The notes under the pieces are model-generated. The model saw nothing but the letters and a program-made list of their open reading frames with translations. It did not search any database and had not been told where the DNA came from. The position numbers were made by a program, and so were the translations under genes. From the NCBI GenBank assembly GCA_964404765.1, contig CAYOLL010000056.1, positions 1 to 34,553 on the forward strand: 34,553 bases of DNA. The letters are read 5' to 3'. This document shows positions 1-8,777 of the stretch, in pieces. This stretch comes from CAYOLL01 sp964404765 [NCBI: uncultured Gemmatimonadota bacterium]. GTDB lineage: Bacteria > 4572-55. The first letter of the stretch is position 1. Each line of letters starts with the position of its first letter.

Positions 1-3000
1 GTGGCTGTCGCCCCGCCTTCGGTCACGCTGACCGTTGTTGGCGTGACGGTGACACTTGGCGGATTATTTGTGGTCGCGCAGCTTTCACCGGAATATTGCG
101 AATTGTTGGTGTTGTCCGTTGCCTTAATTCGATAACAATATTGTGTGCTCGCCGCCAAACCGGTGCTTTGATAACTCGTCGTTGTCCCATTGGGTGTCGT
201 GCCGACCGGCGCAAATGTCCCGCCCGTGCCGGTCTTGCGCTCAATAATCAGATTGGTCTGCGTGGTAGACTTGTTCGTCCACGACAAATTGATTTGGGTC
301 GGGGAAACCGCGCTCGCGTTTAATCCGGACGGCGTACCCATCGTAACCGTAAAGGCGTTCGCGCCGGTGATTGTGCCATCCGTCGTGTTGGCGACAACCA
401 CGCCCCATTGTCCAATCGCGGCTCCGGCCGGAATGGCAAAATTGGCCGTCAACGCTGTGGGGCTGTTGGCCGTAACGCTTGTGCCGGGAATATCGCTGCT
501 GCCGGAGCGGGTCAGCGCGACGGTTTGTGTGCCGGAAGTGAAGTGGGTGTTCGTGCCGGTAATGGCCACGTTTAACGTTTGGCTCTGCTCCCCGTTTGTC
601 GGGTCAAACGCGCTGACCATCGGCTGCGGCGCGGTTATGACGGCGCATTGTTCCGCTGTCGGATCGCTTTCACTTTGCAAATCATAAACGGCAAAAACGC
701 GATAGCACCATGTCCCGATGCCAGGATTGGTGTCCGTGTAGGATTGATTCGCGGGACTTATCGTTGTTAAGGGTTGCCAATTGCCGGCAGGAGCTCGGCG
801 CTCGATGCGGTAGCCGGTTAATGTCTGCGGAGAGCGTCCGATCTCCCGGCTAAGCGGCGCGAAGTTTGGCAAAGATGACGGGGTAATTTCTGCCGACCGG
901 CCGCCCAGGTAAGCGACATATCCGCGAATCATGACGTTATTATCAAGCTCTTGCCAGATCGCGCCGGCGTTGGCCCAGCCGCCTTTTCCGGGGACAATCT
1001 GGTTAGTGTCCTGGGCGATAAAAGATTGACTGTTTATTTGATAGCCAATCCTATATTCGTTATTGGCTTCAATCAAAACAGGATTTGGCAGCGCATATTC
1101 TTGCCACCCGCTCGCCGTCGGCGTATAGGGCTGGTCATAAATCATGGCGCCGGCATCGGTCAAGTTGCCGCCTTTCCAAACACGAATTTGACAGGGCGAG
1201 GTATTGCTGAAATATATTCTGATCTTGGTCAGAGAATTGCCGACATAGTTCGTGAGATCACTGACGGCAAAGCGTGACGCAACATCCGTTGTCGTTTCAA
1301 AGGTAATGAAGTTACCCAAGGTTCCGCTATCCCATTGCAGCCAACCCTCCTGCGCAGTGCTCGGCGCATCCCAGATCAAGTTTATATTTTCACCCTGTGC
1401 TGTCGCCAGCAGATTTCTGGACGGACGGTTGGGATTCGGGCCGGTGGTAAAAGAATAGGTTGGGCTGCTGCTTTCATTAGCGCTTTTCTTAGCCACAATG
1501 CGCCAATAATAGGTGGTGGAAAAGGCCAAAGCGCCCGTTTCGTAGTTGGTGTTAACCGTAGATGTAACGAGCGGCGGGGTTGGGACCGTCCCAAAGTACA
1601 CATCATAAGCATCCGCCGAGCCGTTCAAGCAACTCCAACTGATTAAGAATACGTTATTCATCCCGGTCGCGCCGTTAGCGGGCGAAGGTGAACCCGGTGT
1701 GCAAAGCTGACTCGGCGTTCCGATATAGACGCAGTTAGGAGATTGAAGATTCGCGGCTTCGGCGGTCGCCCGAACCAGATTTTTTACCTGGGAATGCAAG
1801 AAACTCATAGCTGTTCCCTGACTGGTCAAATGACAATAACTCATCAACGAGGCGTTTTCGCGTGGGATTGCCGGGCCGGAGTAACAGTTGGGTTCGTTTG
1901 CTACATAGCAACTATCAAGCGGCGTTTCCCAGTACCCGGGTTTTATGCAATGCGTATGCGGCGAGCCAAAGTTGTGTCCCAACTCATGGGCCACCACATT
2001 CCAGTCCTGGGTATATGAGGCCGAAGGATAAATATATGTGCCGTCAATAACGCTGACGCCATATCCTGATGATGTATTGCAAAGCGCATTAACTGAAGCT
2101 GTTCCTCCGGCATTGGCTAAAGCGCCTGCCCGACCGGCCAGCAAATGAAAAACCGTGCGATCCACATTGGCATAATTGTTTTGGCAATAGTTGCCCAATT
2201 CCTGTAAACGCGCGCCCGTAGTCGTGCCATTGTAGGGATCGCCCGCCGTTGTCCAGACATGGATATAACTAATCGTCAAATAAACTTCGACGTCGGATTG
2301 ATAGGTCGCCGAGACGGCTCCTATTAAGTTGGAAATATAAGCCGTGACTGATGAAGTGTTTGGCCCCAACAAAGTGTATAACTCATGATCCGCTTCAATG
2401 GCGATCTTAGCCGTCAAAGGGCCGGTCATTCGCGTAGCGGAAGGCGCCGGCATCGCGTTCAGGGCTTCCTGATAGCCGGGCAATTCCTCGGCCTGACAAA
2501 AAGGCGCACCGTTTTTGACCGATTCCGACACAAATTGGCTGACAAAAATCGCGTGTTCGGAACTGCGCGTACCCGTCGGCGCAATCGTATACTTTTGGCC
2601 GTTAACGACAATATTGCCCATCATCTGCGCATTGCTGATCGAAAAATAAACAAACGAGTTCGGCTCGCCGACAACCTGCCCGCGATAGAAGGACATATCC
2701 GGCTTTTCCAGGCGGGTCACGACGCCGTTATCGCCGGTGGCTTGCAGGATGGCGTCCGGCTCAAAAAGGTTGAACGCCGTAACCAGCAGTTCAACTTGTC
2801 GACCATCAGGCAAGGGGAAATCGGTGATTTCCAGTTCGGCCTGCCGGCGCGCTGCTTGAAATTGCGTCGCATCCATTTGCCAGAGAACCCGGTCATTTTG
2901 GGTTGACACTTGCCGCATAAGACTTTCGGCTTGCAGCGTGACCGGTTTTGCCTGCAAAAATGCGGCATTCAATAGAATCAGCCAAACGGTCAGCATTGTG

Positions 3001-3032
3001 AAGCGAACAGTTAGATTACGATTTGACAACAT
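1..3032 (-). CDS. Secreted M12-type (reprolysin-like) zinc metalloprotease, C-terminally truncated by window edge
   Basis: The reading frame is open from an ATG at 3032 through base 1 (1010 codons, no stop), so the C-terminus lies outside the window. The start is preceded by a good Shine-Dalgarno (AAGGAG about 7 nt upstream) and opens with a signal peptide (residues ~1-29, hydrophobic core LTVWLILLNAAFL). A propeptide-like region (~30-200) precedes the catalytic domain, which carries the metzincin zinc motif HELGHNFGSPH at residues 349-359 (ligands H349, H353, H359; catalytic E350) and a Met-turn SLMSYC with M397. Cysteines after the motif suggest disulphides. Downstream are a fibronectin-III-like module (~430-520), a beta-sandwich segment (~550-680), another Fn3-like module, an IPT/TIG-like stretch (~790-880), a further Fn3 module (~885-975) and the start of another repeat rich in T and V. 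By family knowledge it is an exported protease acting outside the cell. The domain limits are estimates by eye; the protease call is firm. Confidence 0.9.
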   Translation of the reverse strand, partial: MLSNRNLTVRFTMLTVWLILLNAAFLQAKPVTLQAESLMRQVSTQNDRVLWQMDATQFQAARRQAELEITDFPLPDGRQVELLVTAFNLFEPDAILQATGDNGVVTRLEKPDMSFYRGQVVGEPNSFVYFSISNAQMMGNIVVNGQKYTIAPTGTRSSEHAIFVSQFVSESVKNGAPFCQAEELPGYQEALNAMPAPSATRMTGPLTAKIAIEADHELYTLLGPNTSSVTAYISNLIGAVSATYQSDVEVYLTISYIHVWTTAGDPYNGTTTGARLQELGNYCQNNYANVDRTVFHLLAGRAGALANAGGTASVNALCNTSSGYGVSVIDGTYIYPSASYTQDWNVVAHELGHNFGSPHTHCIKPGYWETPLDSCYVANEPNCYSGPAIPRENASLMSYCHLTSQGTAMSFLHSQVKNLVRATAEAANLQSPNCVYIGTPSQLCTPGSPSPANGATGMNNVFLISWSCLNGSADAYDVYFGTVPTPPLVTSTVNTNYETGALAFSTTYYWRIVAKKSANESSSPTYSFTTGPNPNRPSRNLLATAQGENINLIWDAPSTAQEGWLQWDSGTLGNFITFETTTDVASRFAVSDLTNYVGNSLTKIRIYFSNTSPCQIRVWKGGNLTDAGAMIYDQPYTPTASGWQEYALPNPVLIEANNEYRIGYQINSQSFIAQDTNQIVPGKGGWANAGAIWQELDNNVMIRGYVAYLGGRSAEITPSSLPNFAPLSREIGRSPQTLTGYRIERRAPAGNWQPLTTISPANQSYTDTNPGIGTWCYRVFAVYDLQSESDPTAEQCAVITAPQPMVSAFDPTNGEQSQTLNVAITGTNTHFTSGTQTVALTRSGSSDIPGTSVTANSPTALTANFAIPAGAAIGQWGVVVANTTDGTITGANAFTVTMGTPSGLNASAVSPTQINLSWTNKSTTQTNLIIERKTGTGGTFAPVGTTPNGTTTSYQSTGLAASTQYCYRIKATDNTNNSQYSGESCATTNNPPSVTVTPTTVSVTEGGATA

Positions 3033-3366
3033 ACGTGCGTCTCCTTTCGGGGAGTTTTAAGTAACTAACATAGTGATAGACGAGTTATATCCTGACACCT
3101 GCGCGGTTGCAGGATGCCCACAAATTAGCATTCAATGTCATTCAGTTAAGGAAAGTCGAGGCATCGCCTCTTGGACAGAATCTTTTTCAAGTCAAATACT
3201 GGGCCATTTTGGAAAAAATAGCTTCCGGCAACCAGAGGATAATAAATAGCGTTTAACTCATATTGACAAGATTTTTTTTAGCACAAGTATGGGTATACGC
3301 CCTAAGGGTCTTGCAACAGCTTGTTTGATATTGAGATGTACTACTTGAAGTTTTTAGGGTTTGGTA
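3033..3366. other. Gene-free region upstream of the metalloprotease
   Basis: No credible ORF. It is the upstream region of the metalloprotease (leftward) and the 3' side of the phosphatase gene. Around 3137-3195 it carries TGTCATTCAGT followed later by GAATCTTTTTCAA, both also found in the inverse complement of the MITE-like element at 33532-33697, so it may hold a decayed relative. A TTGACA at 3263-3268 on the plus strand faces no plus-strand gene and lacks a convincing -10. I could not assign a promoter for the protease with confidence. Confidence 0.4.
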
Positions 3367-5622
3367 TTACAATATTTTTAGCGCAATCATGGTCATGTCG
3401 TCGTGTTGGGCAACCGGGCCGACAAAACTGTTCACGCCATCTAAGATTTTGGTCATCAACTCTTCGGCGGTCACGTGCCGGTTTATTTCCACCAATTCTA
3501 ACAAGCGTTCTTCGCCGAACTCTTCCTGCCGGCCGTTCATGGCTTCGGAAATGCCGTCGGTGTAGAGCAACAGCAGGTCGTTGGACGCCATCGACACGCT
3601 TTCTTCGATCAGGTTATTGGCAAACAGTTCGCCCTCGGTCACGCCCAATGCCATGCCGCGGCCCGGTAAAAAGCGGCCCTTGCTTTCTTTTGCGGCGATA
3701 AAAATCGGCTCATTATGTCCGGCGCGCACATAGCGCAGCGTCTTGGTTCTTATATCCAAAATAGCGTAAAACAGACTGACAAACAAATGGCGATCCGAAT
3801 CACGCCGCAGCAACGTATTCACCAGAATAATCGCCTCACGTGGCGAGTCCGTTTGAAGCGCATAGGCACGCACCAGACTGCGCACCATGGCCATATAAAC
3901 CGCGCCAAAAACACCTTTACCGGCCACGTCGGCAATGACGATGCCAATATTTTTGGACGGCAGGGTAAAAAAGTCAAAATAATCGCCGCCAACTTCAATC
4001 GCCGGCAGGCTGACACTGCTCATTTGCAGGCCCGGAAACGACGGATTGCGCGGCGGCAGCAAGGTCTGCTGAATCCGCTGGGCGATTTCCATTTCTTTTT
4101 TAGCGCGTTCGCGCCCCGCCAATTCGTGATAGAGCCGCACGTTTTCAAAGGCCACGGCCAACTGACTGCTCAACACGGTTAAAACAGTCATATCTTCATA
4201 ACCGTAGCGGACTTTTGTTATTTTTTGACCCAGACTGATAAAACCGCGCAGTTGATCCTGACGCTTGATGGGCACAATCAAATAAGCGTCCAGCGATTGC
4301 AGCAGGGTGCGGGCTTCGGCAGCGGCTTCCGGCGAGACAAACAGGCGCAGCATGTTCGCGGCCAAAACCGGCTCGTTAGCGGCGGCAATCTGTCGAATCA
4401 AAGGATGATCAAAAGGCAAAGGCTGCCATTCCGGCAGTTTCTTGACCCACGTGACAGGAATAAACGCCTCACTATGCTCACCGGGCAAATAGAGGATCAC
4501 TTGCTCGGTCAACATGGTTTTGATGAGTTGATCGACCAATTTGCGTTTAAGTTGATCAAAATCGAGGATAGTAATAATTTCCCGGCTGAACTCCTGCATT
4601 GATACGCGATAATCCCGCCCGCCGCGTAAAAACACCGTATCCATAAAATCTTCCAGCCAGGTCATTAACGGCTGAAAAAATACCAGGGCAAAGATAAAAA
4701 AAGCAATTTCGAACAGCGGGATTTGCTGTTGAAACATGCCGGATACAATTTGATCGAAATAGCGGACGACAACCAGATAAACGCCGCCGACCAGCGCCGC
4801 CGAAAAAGAATAGAACACACTTTTGCGCAGCAACAGGTTAATATCCAAAAAGCGATACCGCACAATGGCCACGGCAATGGAGCCGCTGCCCGCCAGCAAA
4901 CCGATAGCGGTCAAGCCGGTGCGAAGCAGGCTACGAATCTCCAGCCCAAAGATCAACGGCAGCAAGATTAACGCCGCATAAAGCCCGCCGGCCAGACCGA
5001 TGCCCACAAAAACCAGGCGCACCTGTTGCTTAAGATGGGCTTGCTCCAACCGCCGCATACTTGTATAAAGCAGCAGCAAAGCCAGCAGAAAAAAGATAAA
5101 ATTGACTAAGGAAAAGAGCTGTTTGTGCAACGACAAGCTAAGTTCCAGGAATTTACCGAACAGTTTTAAAAAAACCTTGAGTAAATCCGGCCCGGTGGAG
5201 GTCAGCGCTGTAAAATAAACTTCAGAATGATGAAAAAGCTGCGGCGCTAAGAAGATGACCAAAAAGTGCAGGCCGTGGGGGACAAAAATGGCGAACGGCA
5301 GCCATTTATTGCGGGTTAAATGCGGATTGTCCTCTGGAAAAATCAGGGCAAATAACAGCAATTGGGGGAAGAAAAATTCCCAGACCGCGCCGGCTAACTC
5401 GCGGTATATCTGAAAGTTTTGCCAGTTCTGAACAGTCAGGACCTGTTGCAGCATGAGATCGGACGCGCCAAAAAGCGCACCCAGCCCGCCCCAGAGCAGC
5501 ATCAGGCTGGTGATGCGATTCAAGCGCTCGTGCGCGTTATCCCGATAGATGGCAAAGCCGAGTAAAACCAGGATGGTCCCGCTCAAGCCATAAAAAATAG
5601 CGACTACGATTTCGGGGTTCAT
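3367..5622 (-). CDS. Membrane-anchored GAF-PP2C serine phosphatase (RsbU/SpoIIE type)
   Basis: 751 aa. The first ~330 residues hold about eight hydrophobic segments (e.g. 5-25, 82-96, 106-127, 170-187, 203-226, 235-254, 270-287, 303-320), a multi-pass sensor region of the 7TM-histidine-kinase N-terminus kind. A GAF-like domain follows (~345-495), then the amphipathic linker EIAQRIQQTLLPP (~512-524) typical of RsbU-type phosphatases, then a SpoIIE/PP2C domain to the end. All metal-binding acidic motifs are present: GGDYFD (D547), ADVAGKG (D565), YTDG (D689) and HDDMT (D741/D742), so it should be active. Family knowledge predicts dephosphorylation of an anti-sigma-factor antagonist in partner switching; no such partner is in the window. 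Its ATG overlaps the stop of the glycerate kinase gene (ATGA, 5619-5622), so the two are translationally coupled. Confidence 0.9.
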   Translation of the reverse strand: MNPEIVVAIFYGLSGTILVLLGFAIYRDNAHERLNRITSLMLLWGGLGALFGASDLMLQQVLTVQNWQNFQIYRELAGAVWEFFFPQLLLFALIFPEDNPHLTRNKWLPFAIFVPHGLHFLVIFLAPQLFHHSEVYFTALTSTGPDLLKVFLKLFGKFLELSLSLHKQLFSLVNFIFFLLALLLLYTSMRRLEQAHLKQQVRLVFVGIGLAGGLYAALILLPLIFGLEIRSLLRTGLTAIGLLAGSGSIAVAIVRYRFLDINLLLRKSVFYSFSAALVGGVYLVVVRYFDQIVSGMFQQQIPLFEIAFFIFALVFFQPLMTWLEDFMDTVFLRGGRDYRVSMQEFSREIITILDFDQLKRKLVDQLIKTMLTEQVILYLPGEHSEAFIPVTWVKKLPEWQPLPFDHPLIRQIAAANEPVLAANMLRLFVSPEAAAEARTLLQSLDAYLIVPIKRQDQLRGFISLGQKITKVRYGYEDMTVLTVLSSQLAVAFENVRLYHELAGRERAKKEMEIAQRIQQTLLPPRNPSFPGLQMSSVSLPAIEVGGDYFDFFTLPSKNIGIVIADVAGKGVFGAVYMAMVRSLVRAYALQTDSPREAIILVNTLLRRDSDRHLFVSLFYAILDIRTKTLRYVRAGHNEPIFIAAKESKGRFLPGRGMALGVTEGELFANNLIEESVSMASNDLLLLYTDGISEAMNGRQEEFGEERLLELVEINRHVTAEELMTKILDGVNSFVGPVAQHDDMTMIALKIL

Positions 5623-6755
5623 AGGTATGTTATCAAGTTTTTAAGGTTGGGGGATTCGTTAAAGACACGCGCCACAGTATCTTCCAGCAATTGCCGGCTT
5701 TGCGTGATCGCCTGCGCTTCGCTCATCTCCGGCGGCGTGATGGCATGGATGGCGCTCAGGCCGGACACACGCGCCGCCTTTGGCTCATACGAGCCGACAA
5801 AGGCGATTGTTGCAATTCCGCGCTTGCTTGTAGCGTCCAAAATACCGCTGACGGTTTTGCCGGCCAAAGATGTCTGATCAAAACGTCCTTCGCCGGTGAT
5901 GACCAGATCGACACCGGCCAGCCGCTTTTTAAAGTCAATATAGTTCAAAATGGTTTCCGCGCCGGGTGTTAAACGCGCCTGCAAAAAAGCCAGCAGACCC
6001 GCGCCCAGACCGCCGGCGGCCCCGCTGCCACGTACAGGAACTACGGATCGGCGGTTGACCTTTTCTAATAGTTTCGCCATGCGCGGCAGGGTATGAAACA
6101 GCGTATTCAAATCCACAGTCGTTGCGCCTTTTTGCGGGGCAAAGGTCATTACGCCGGTAAACAGGGGCAAGGTGACATCGCACAGCGCAATCGTTTCCAG
6201 GCCGGTCAATCGGGCATCCAAACCGCCGGTGTCTATTGCCGCAATTTCATCAAAATTGATGGGAATGGGTTTGACTTCATGCCCGCCGGCATCGAGGAAA
6301 CGCGCGCCCAGCGCCTGCGCCAGGCCAAATCCCAGATCCACTGTGGCGCTGCCGCCCAAACCGATCAACAGCCGCCGGCAACCGGCATCCAAACAATGGC
6401 GAATCAACTCGCCGACGCCGTAGGTGGTGTAATCCAACGGTTGCCGTTCCGCCGCAGTGACGAGCGTCCAACCGGCAGCGGCAGCCATTTCGATCACCGC
6501 GGTTTGACCGTCGGCCAAAATGGCGTATTCCGCGGTAACCGGTTGCCCGTCCGGCCCGGTGACGATTGCCGTGCGTCGCTCGCCGCCCAGCGCCGTGACA
6601 ATAGCGTCCAGCGTGCCTTCGCCGCCATCGGCCACGGGAATCACTTCCACAAGCGCATCCGGACGCGCACGCTTTAATCCGGCGGCAATCGCCTGCCCGG
6701 CCTGTCGGCTGTTGAGGCTGCCTTTAAATTTGTCGGAGGCAATGAGGATTCGCAT
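5619..6755 (-). CDS. Glycerate kinase (GlxK/GarK family)
   Basis: 378 aa from the ATG at 6755. An upstream in-frame ATG at 6779 is rejected because it would add eight residues inside the vapC gene, and the family starts with the M-R-I-L-I-A-S-D-K-F-K-G-S pattern seen from 6755. Other family blocks visible are VADGGEGTLDA (~residues 48-58), IGLGGSATVDLGFG (the usual GGSAT-N-D is GGSAT-V-D here), RGSGAAGGLGAG and ITGEGRFDQTSLAGKT near the C-terminus. The enzyme phosphorylates glycerate with ATP, feeding it to 2- or 3-phosphoglycerate; members of this family commonly make the 2-phosphate. It sits 7 nt behind vapC and overlaps the phosphatase gene by 4 nt, so all appear to be co-transcribed. The link between glycerate use and a PP2C phosphatase is unexplained. 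Confidence 0.92.
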   Translation of the reverse strand: MRILIASDKFKGSLNSRQAGQAIAAGLKRARPDALVEVIPVADGGEGTLDAIVTALGGERRTAIVTGPDGQPVTAEYAILADGQTAVIEMAAAAGWTLVTAAERQPLDYTTYGVGELIRHCLDAGCRRLLIGLGGSATVDLGFGLAQALGARFLDAGGHEVKPIPINFDEIAAIDTGGLDARLTGLETIALCDVTLPLFTGVMTFAPQKGATTVDLNTLFHTLPRMAKLLEKVNRRSVVPVRGSGAAGGLGAGLLAFLQARLTPGAETILNYIDFKKRLAGVDLVITGEGRFDQTSLAGKTVSGILDATSKRGIATIAFVGSYEPKAARVSGLSAIHAITPPEMSEAQAITQSRQLLEDTVARVFNESPNLKNLITYL

Positions 6756-6762
6756 AGCAGAA

Positions 6763-7164
6763 TCACACCCAATTTTCAAGCTTCAAATCTTGCACTCTGG
6801 AAAACTCCCGTTCATTATTGGTGATTAGCGTCGCAGCAAGACTCACAGCGTGGGCGGCAATCAGGGTGTCCAGCGCGCCAATCGGTTGGCGGGTTCGTTC
6901 CAAATATTCGCGAATGAGACCGTATGCTTTGGCGGCTTTATGATCGTAGGGAATTACAGTAACGCTTTGCAAAAACAACTCCAACGCCAGACGGTTTTCT
7001 TCCTTGCGTTGGCTTTTTTGAATACCGTATTCCAGTTCCGAAACGACAATGGAAGATATCCCAATGTCGTCTTTATCCCGTAACGATTGAAACTTCTGCA
7101 TTAAATTCGGGACGCGCTTGCTAATAATGTAAACGCACATATTGGTGTCGAGCAAATACTTCAT
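6763..7164 (-). CDS. vapC: VapC-type PIN-domain ribonuclease toxin
   Basis: 133 aa PIN domain. The acidic active-site set is visible: D6 in LLDTN, E43 in SELEYG, D99 in GALDTLIAAHA, and the C-terminal N116/E118 in TNNEREF. Length and motif order match VapC/FitB toxins, which cut structured RNAs such as tRNA or rRNA when not bound by the cognate antitoxin. Its ATG overlaps the antitoxin stop codon by 4 nt (ATGA at 7161-7164), the usual toxin-antitoxin coupling. The gene runs directly into glycerate kinase with a 7-nt gap, so toxin transcription and a metabolic gene appear to share an mRNA. The RNA target cannot be read from the sequence. Confidence 0.92.
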   Translation of the reverse strand: MKYLLDTNMCVYIISKRVPNLMQKFQSLRDKDDIGISSIVVSELEYGIQKSQRKEENRLALELFLQSVTVIPYDHKAAKAYGLIREYLERTRQPIGALDTLIAAHAVSLAATLITNNEREFSRVQDLKLENWV

Positions 7165-7418
7165 GGAAACATCACTCCGCGATCCTCGGCCGGCATCGTC
7201 TTGCGCGTCTCAAGATAGCTGTCCATGAAGCTTTTGAAATCATCGCCGAACAAGTCCAGGCTATCCATCATGGGCCGCCACCACTCGCCTGCTGCCGGTT
7301 GCGGCTCCGGCAAAACGACAACGATCAAACGCGCGTTGCGCTTAAAAACAAACGGGGTTTCTACTTGAATTTTTTCGCCGTCAAAATAGGCGGGTAGTTT
7401 TTGTATTTCAGCTACCAT
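7161..7418 (-). CDS. Antitoxin partner of VapC
   Basis: 85 aa, starting at an ATG with a strong GGAGG six nucleotides upstream. The N-terminal part (residues ~5-37: KLPAYFDGEKIQVE then VFKRNARLIVVVLPE) looks like a short beta-rich antitoxin fold of the type paired with PIN toxins, where the DNA-binding part is N-terminal. The C-terminal tail (~45-85) is acidic and aromatic (WWRPMMDSLDLFGDDFKSFMDSY), suiting it to wrap the toxin. I assign it by position and coupling with vapC more than by a recognised named family. It likely autoregulates the operon through sites in 7419-7640, but I found no clear operator. Confidence 0.75.
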   Translation of the reverse strand: MVAEIQKLPAYFDGEKIQVETPFVFKRNARLIVVVLPEPQPAAGEWWRPMMDSLDLFGDDFKSFMDSYLETRKTMPAEDRGVMFP

Positions 7419-7639
7419 TTTTGACCTCCAAAAATTGAATATTGGTGGATATAGAACACGGATTCGACCGAAACAAACGAATGTTCATACTGTTTTGCAA
7501 TTGAAAAGAAGGTCATGCTGAGCGAAGTTGAAGCATCTTTCGGCTCCGCTCAAGATGACACCGTTCGTTTGAGCGCGCGTTAGCATCACCGATAAGAAAG
7601 CATTCGAGAAAATCCGTTTCTTCCTGTGTTATCCGCGTT
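7419..7639. repeat. Composite inverted-repeat region between antitoxin and PilN-like gene
   Basis: 221 bp without a gene. Arms ATAGAACACGGAT (7451-7463) and ATCCGCGTTCTAT (7631-7643) are inverted with one mismatch, and the right arm includes the TAG stop of the neighbouring PilN-like gene. A second nested palindrome, GTCATGCTGAGCG (7512-7524) against CGCTCAAGATGAC (7547-7559), matches the general look of short dispersed palindromic elements. CAAACGAA (7474-7481) pairs with TTCGTTTG (7564-7571). The centres differ, so this is probably more than one degenerate element. I saw no clear target duplication. Confidence 0.5.
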
Positions 7640-8119
7640 CTATTTCTGTTCCGCCAGTTTAACAATTACGCAAAACTTTCCGGTCGCCGTAACGGTGGAA
7701 TCTTTTTGCACGGACGCCGCATAAGTCTTTTGCCGCAGGGAGTCCATAACTGCGGCCACACCGTCCGCCGAAGGCCCGCCGCCATAAATGGCTACGGTAC
7801 GGCTGCCGAAATCAGTCAGGATTGAATCCATTGTCAAAGCGTTATTTTTTAGCAGGCTGGAAATATCAATAAAGAGGTCTTTGGCCATGGTTGTTCGCTG
7901 TTCGGTTAGGCGGCTCAGGCTGCTGTCCAGATCGCTTTGGCGGATTCCAATGGATGATGTCTCGCTTTGGTATCGCTGCAGTTGGTCGGTCAACGCCTGC
8001 TTTTCCGCCTCCAGACTTTGAATATGTCTTTTGATTTGAAAATGCAAGCTAATGACAATAACCAGCGTTACTAATAGTGGCAGCCAGACCCATATTTTTT
8101 TTATTGCGGAATTGGTCAT
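7640..8119 (-). CDS. Small single-pass membrane protein, PilN-like topology
   Basis: 159 aa with a clear AGGAG Shine-Dalgarno. A short cytoplasmic start is followed by one transmembrane helix (~residues 10-25, WLPLLVTLVIVISL), a charged coiled-coil-like stretch (~28-80) and a C-terminal alpha/beta part (~90-159) with a GGGPSADGVAAVMDSL segment. This helix, coiled coil, small ferredoxin-like domain order is that of PilN/GspL-type pilus assembly proteins, but no other type IV pilus genes are nearby, so this is only a structural analogy. It starts 32 nt after the stop of the carboxypeptidase-regulatory gene and may be the third gene of that operon. Function unknown. Confidence 0.6.
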   Translation of the reverse strand: MTNSAIKKIWVWLPLLVTLVIVISLHFQIKRHIQSLEAEKQALTDQLQRYQSETSSIGIRQSDLDSSLSRLTEQRTTMAKDLFIDISSLLKNNALTMDSILTDFGSRTVAIYGGGPSADGVAAVMDSLRQKTYAASVQKDSTVTATGKFCVIVKLAEQK

Positions 8120-8151
8120 GTTTACGTTCTCCTGATTGAGCGAAAAATAAC

Positions 8152-8775
8152 TTACTTCCGTAGTTTAATGTTTTTTAGGGCGAGGGTATGTTTTAGGGTG
8201 ATCGTGCTGTCTGGTATAACCTGCACGCTATCCATACTCAGCTTTTCAAAACCAAGATAGCTAATTATCAATGTATATACGCCGGCCGGAATATTCCGCA
8301 GTTCGTATTCGCCGCCGGGCGCGGTACTCATCCCAATTCTTGTGCCATACAGATAGACGGCGGCATCGGCCAATGACTGCTTTGTCTCGCCATCTATGAC
8401 ACGGCCCTTAATGGCGCCGAATTGTTTCGCGTCCCGAATTACCGGCAAATTATGCCGAACCCGTTCCGGCTGCAGGCGGATGCTGACCGAATCGCCGGAG
8501 GTCTTCAGGCCCTTGAGCTGTTCGGATTTGTAATCGGCCAACTCGACAATCAGCAGATAACGATCCGCCGGTATATTTTTGACAATATAGAGGCTGTCGG
8601 TCATTTCCAGTTCATAAGCAACGTTGCCGCCGCTGGTCTGGTTGATTACATAAAGATTGGCGCGATTTAAAAAGGCGCCGCTGACGGCGTCGTAAACTCG
8701 CAGATACAATTCCGCCGCTGCTGCCGGAGTTGTTGCTATTAGCAGAAAAAGAAGCGCTGTCATGCCATATTTCAT
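8152..8775 (-). CDS. Secreted protein with carboxypeptidase-regulatory-like domain
   Basis: 207 aa. Residues 1-20 are a signal peptide (ALLFLLIATTPAAAA). The first half (~22-105) is a beta-sandwich resembling Cna-B/PEGA folds (LYLRVYDAVSGAFLNRANLYV... YLLIVELADYKSEQL). The second half (~122-200) is a typical CarboxypepD_reg domain: GAIKGRVIDGETKQSLADA, then VYLYGTRIGMSTAPGGEYEL and IPAGVYTLIISYLGFE. Such domains occur at the N-termini of TonB-dependent receptors and as surface accessory modules in Bacteroidota-like bacteria; here there is no receptor barrel attached. The start is 2 nt after the stop of the 977-aa protein, with its Shine-Dalgarno (AGAGG) inside that gene, so the two are co-translated and likely act together in the envelope. 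Confidence 0.8.
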   Translation of the reverse strand: MKYGMTALLFLLIATTPAAAAELYLRVYDAVSGAFLNRANLYVINQTSGGNVAYELEMTDSLYIVKNIPADRYLLIVELADYKSEQLKGLKTSGDSVSIRLQPERVRHNLPVIRDAKQFGAIKGRVIDGETKQSLADAAVYLYGTRIGMSTAPGGEYELRNIPAGVYTLIISYLGFEKLSMDSVQVIPDSTITLKHTLALKNIKLRK

Positions 8776-8777
8776 CG

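Noticed and set aside
190-687. 165-codon plus-strand ORF at the left end
   Set aside because: It is antisense to the metalloprotease, which has a zinc motif, Fn3 modules and a signal peptide in its own frame.
3263-3291. TTGACA-based promoter on the plus strand
   Set aside because: The -10 region is poor and the next genes run leftward, so it would only make antisense RNA.
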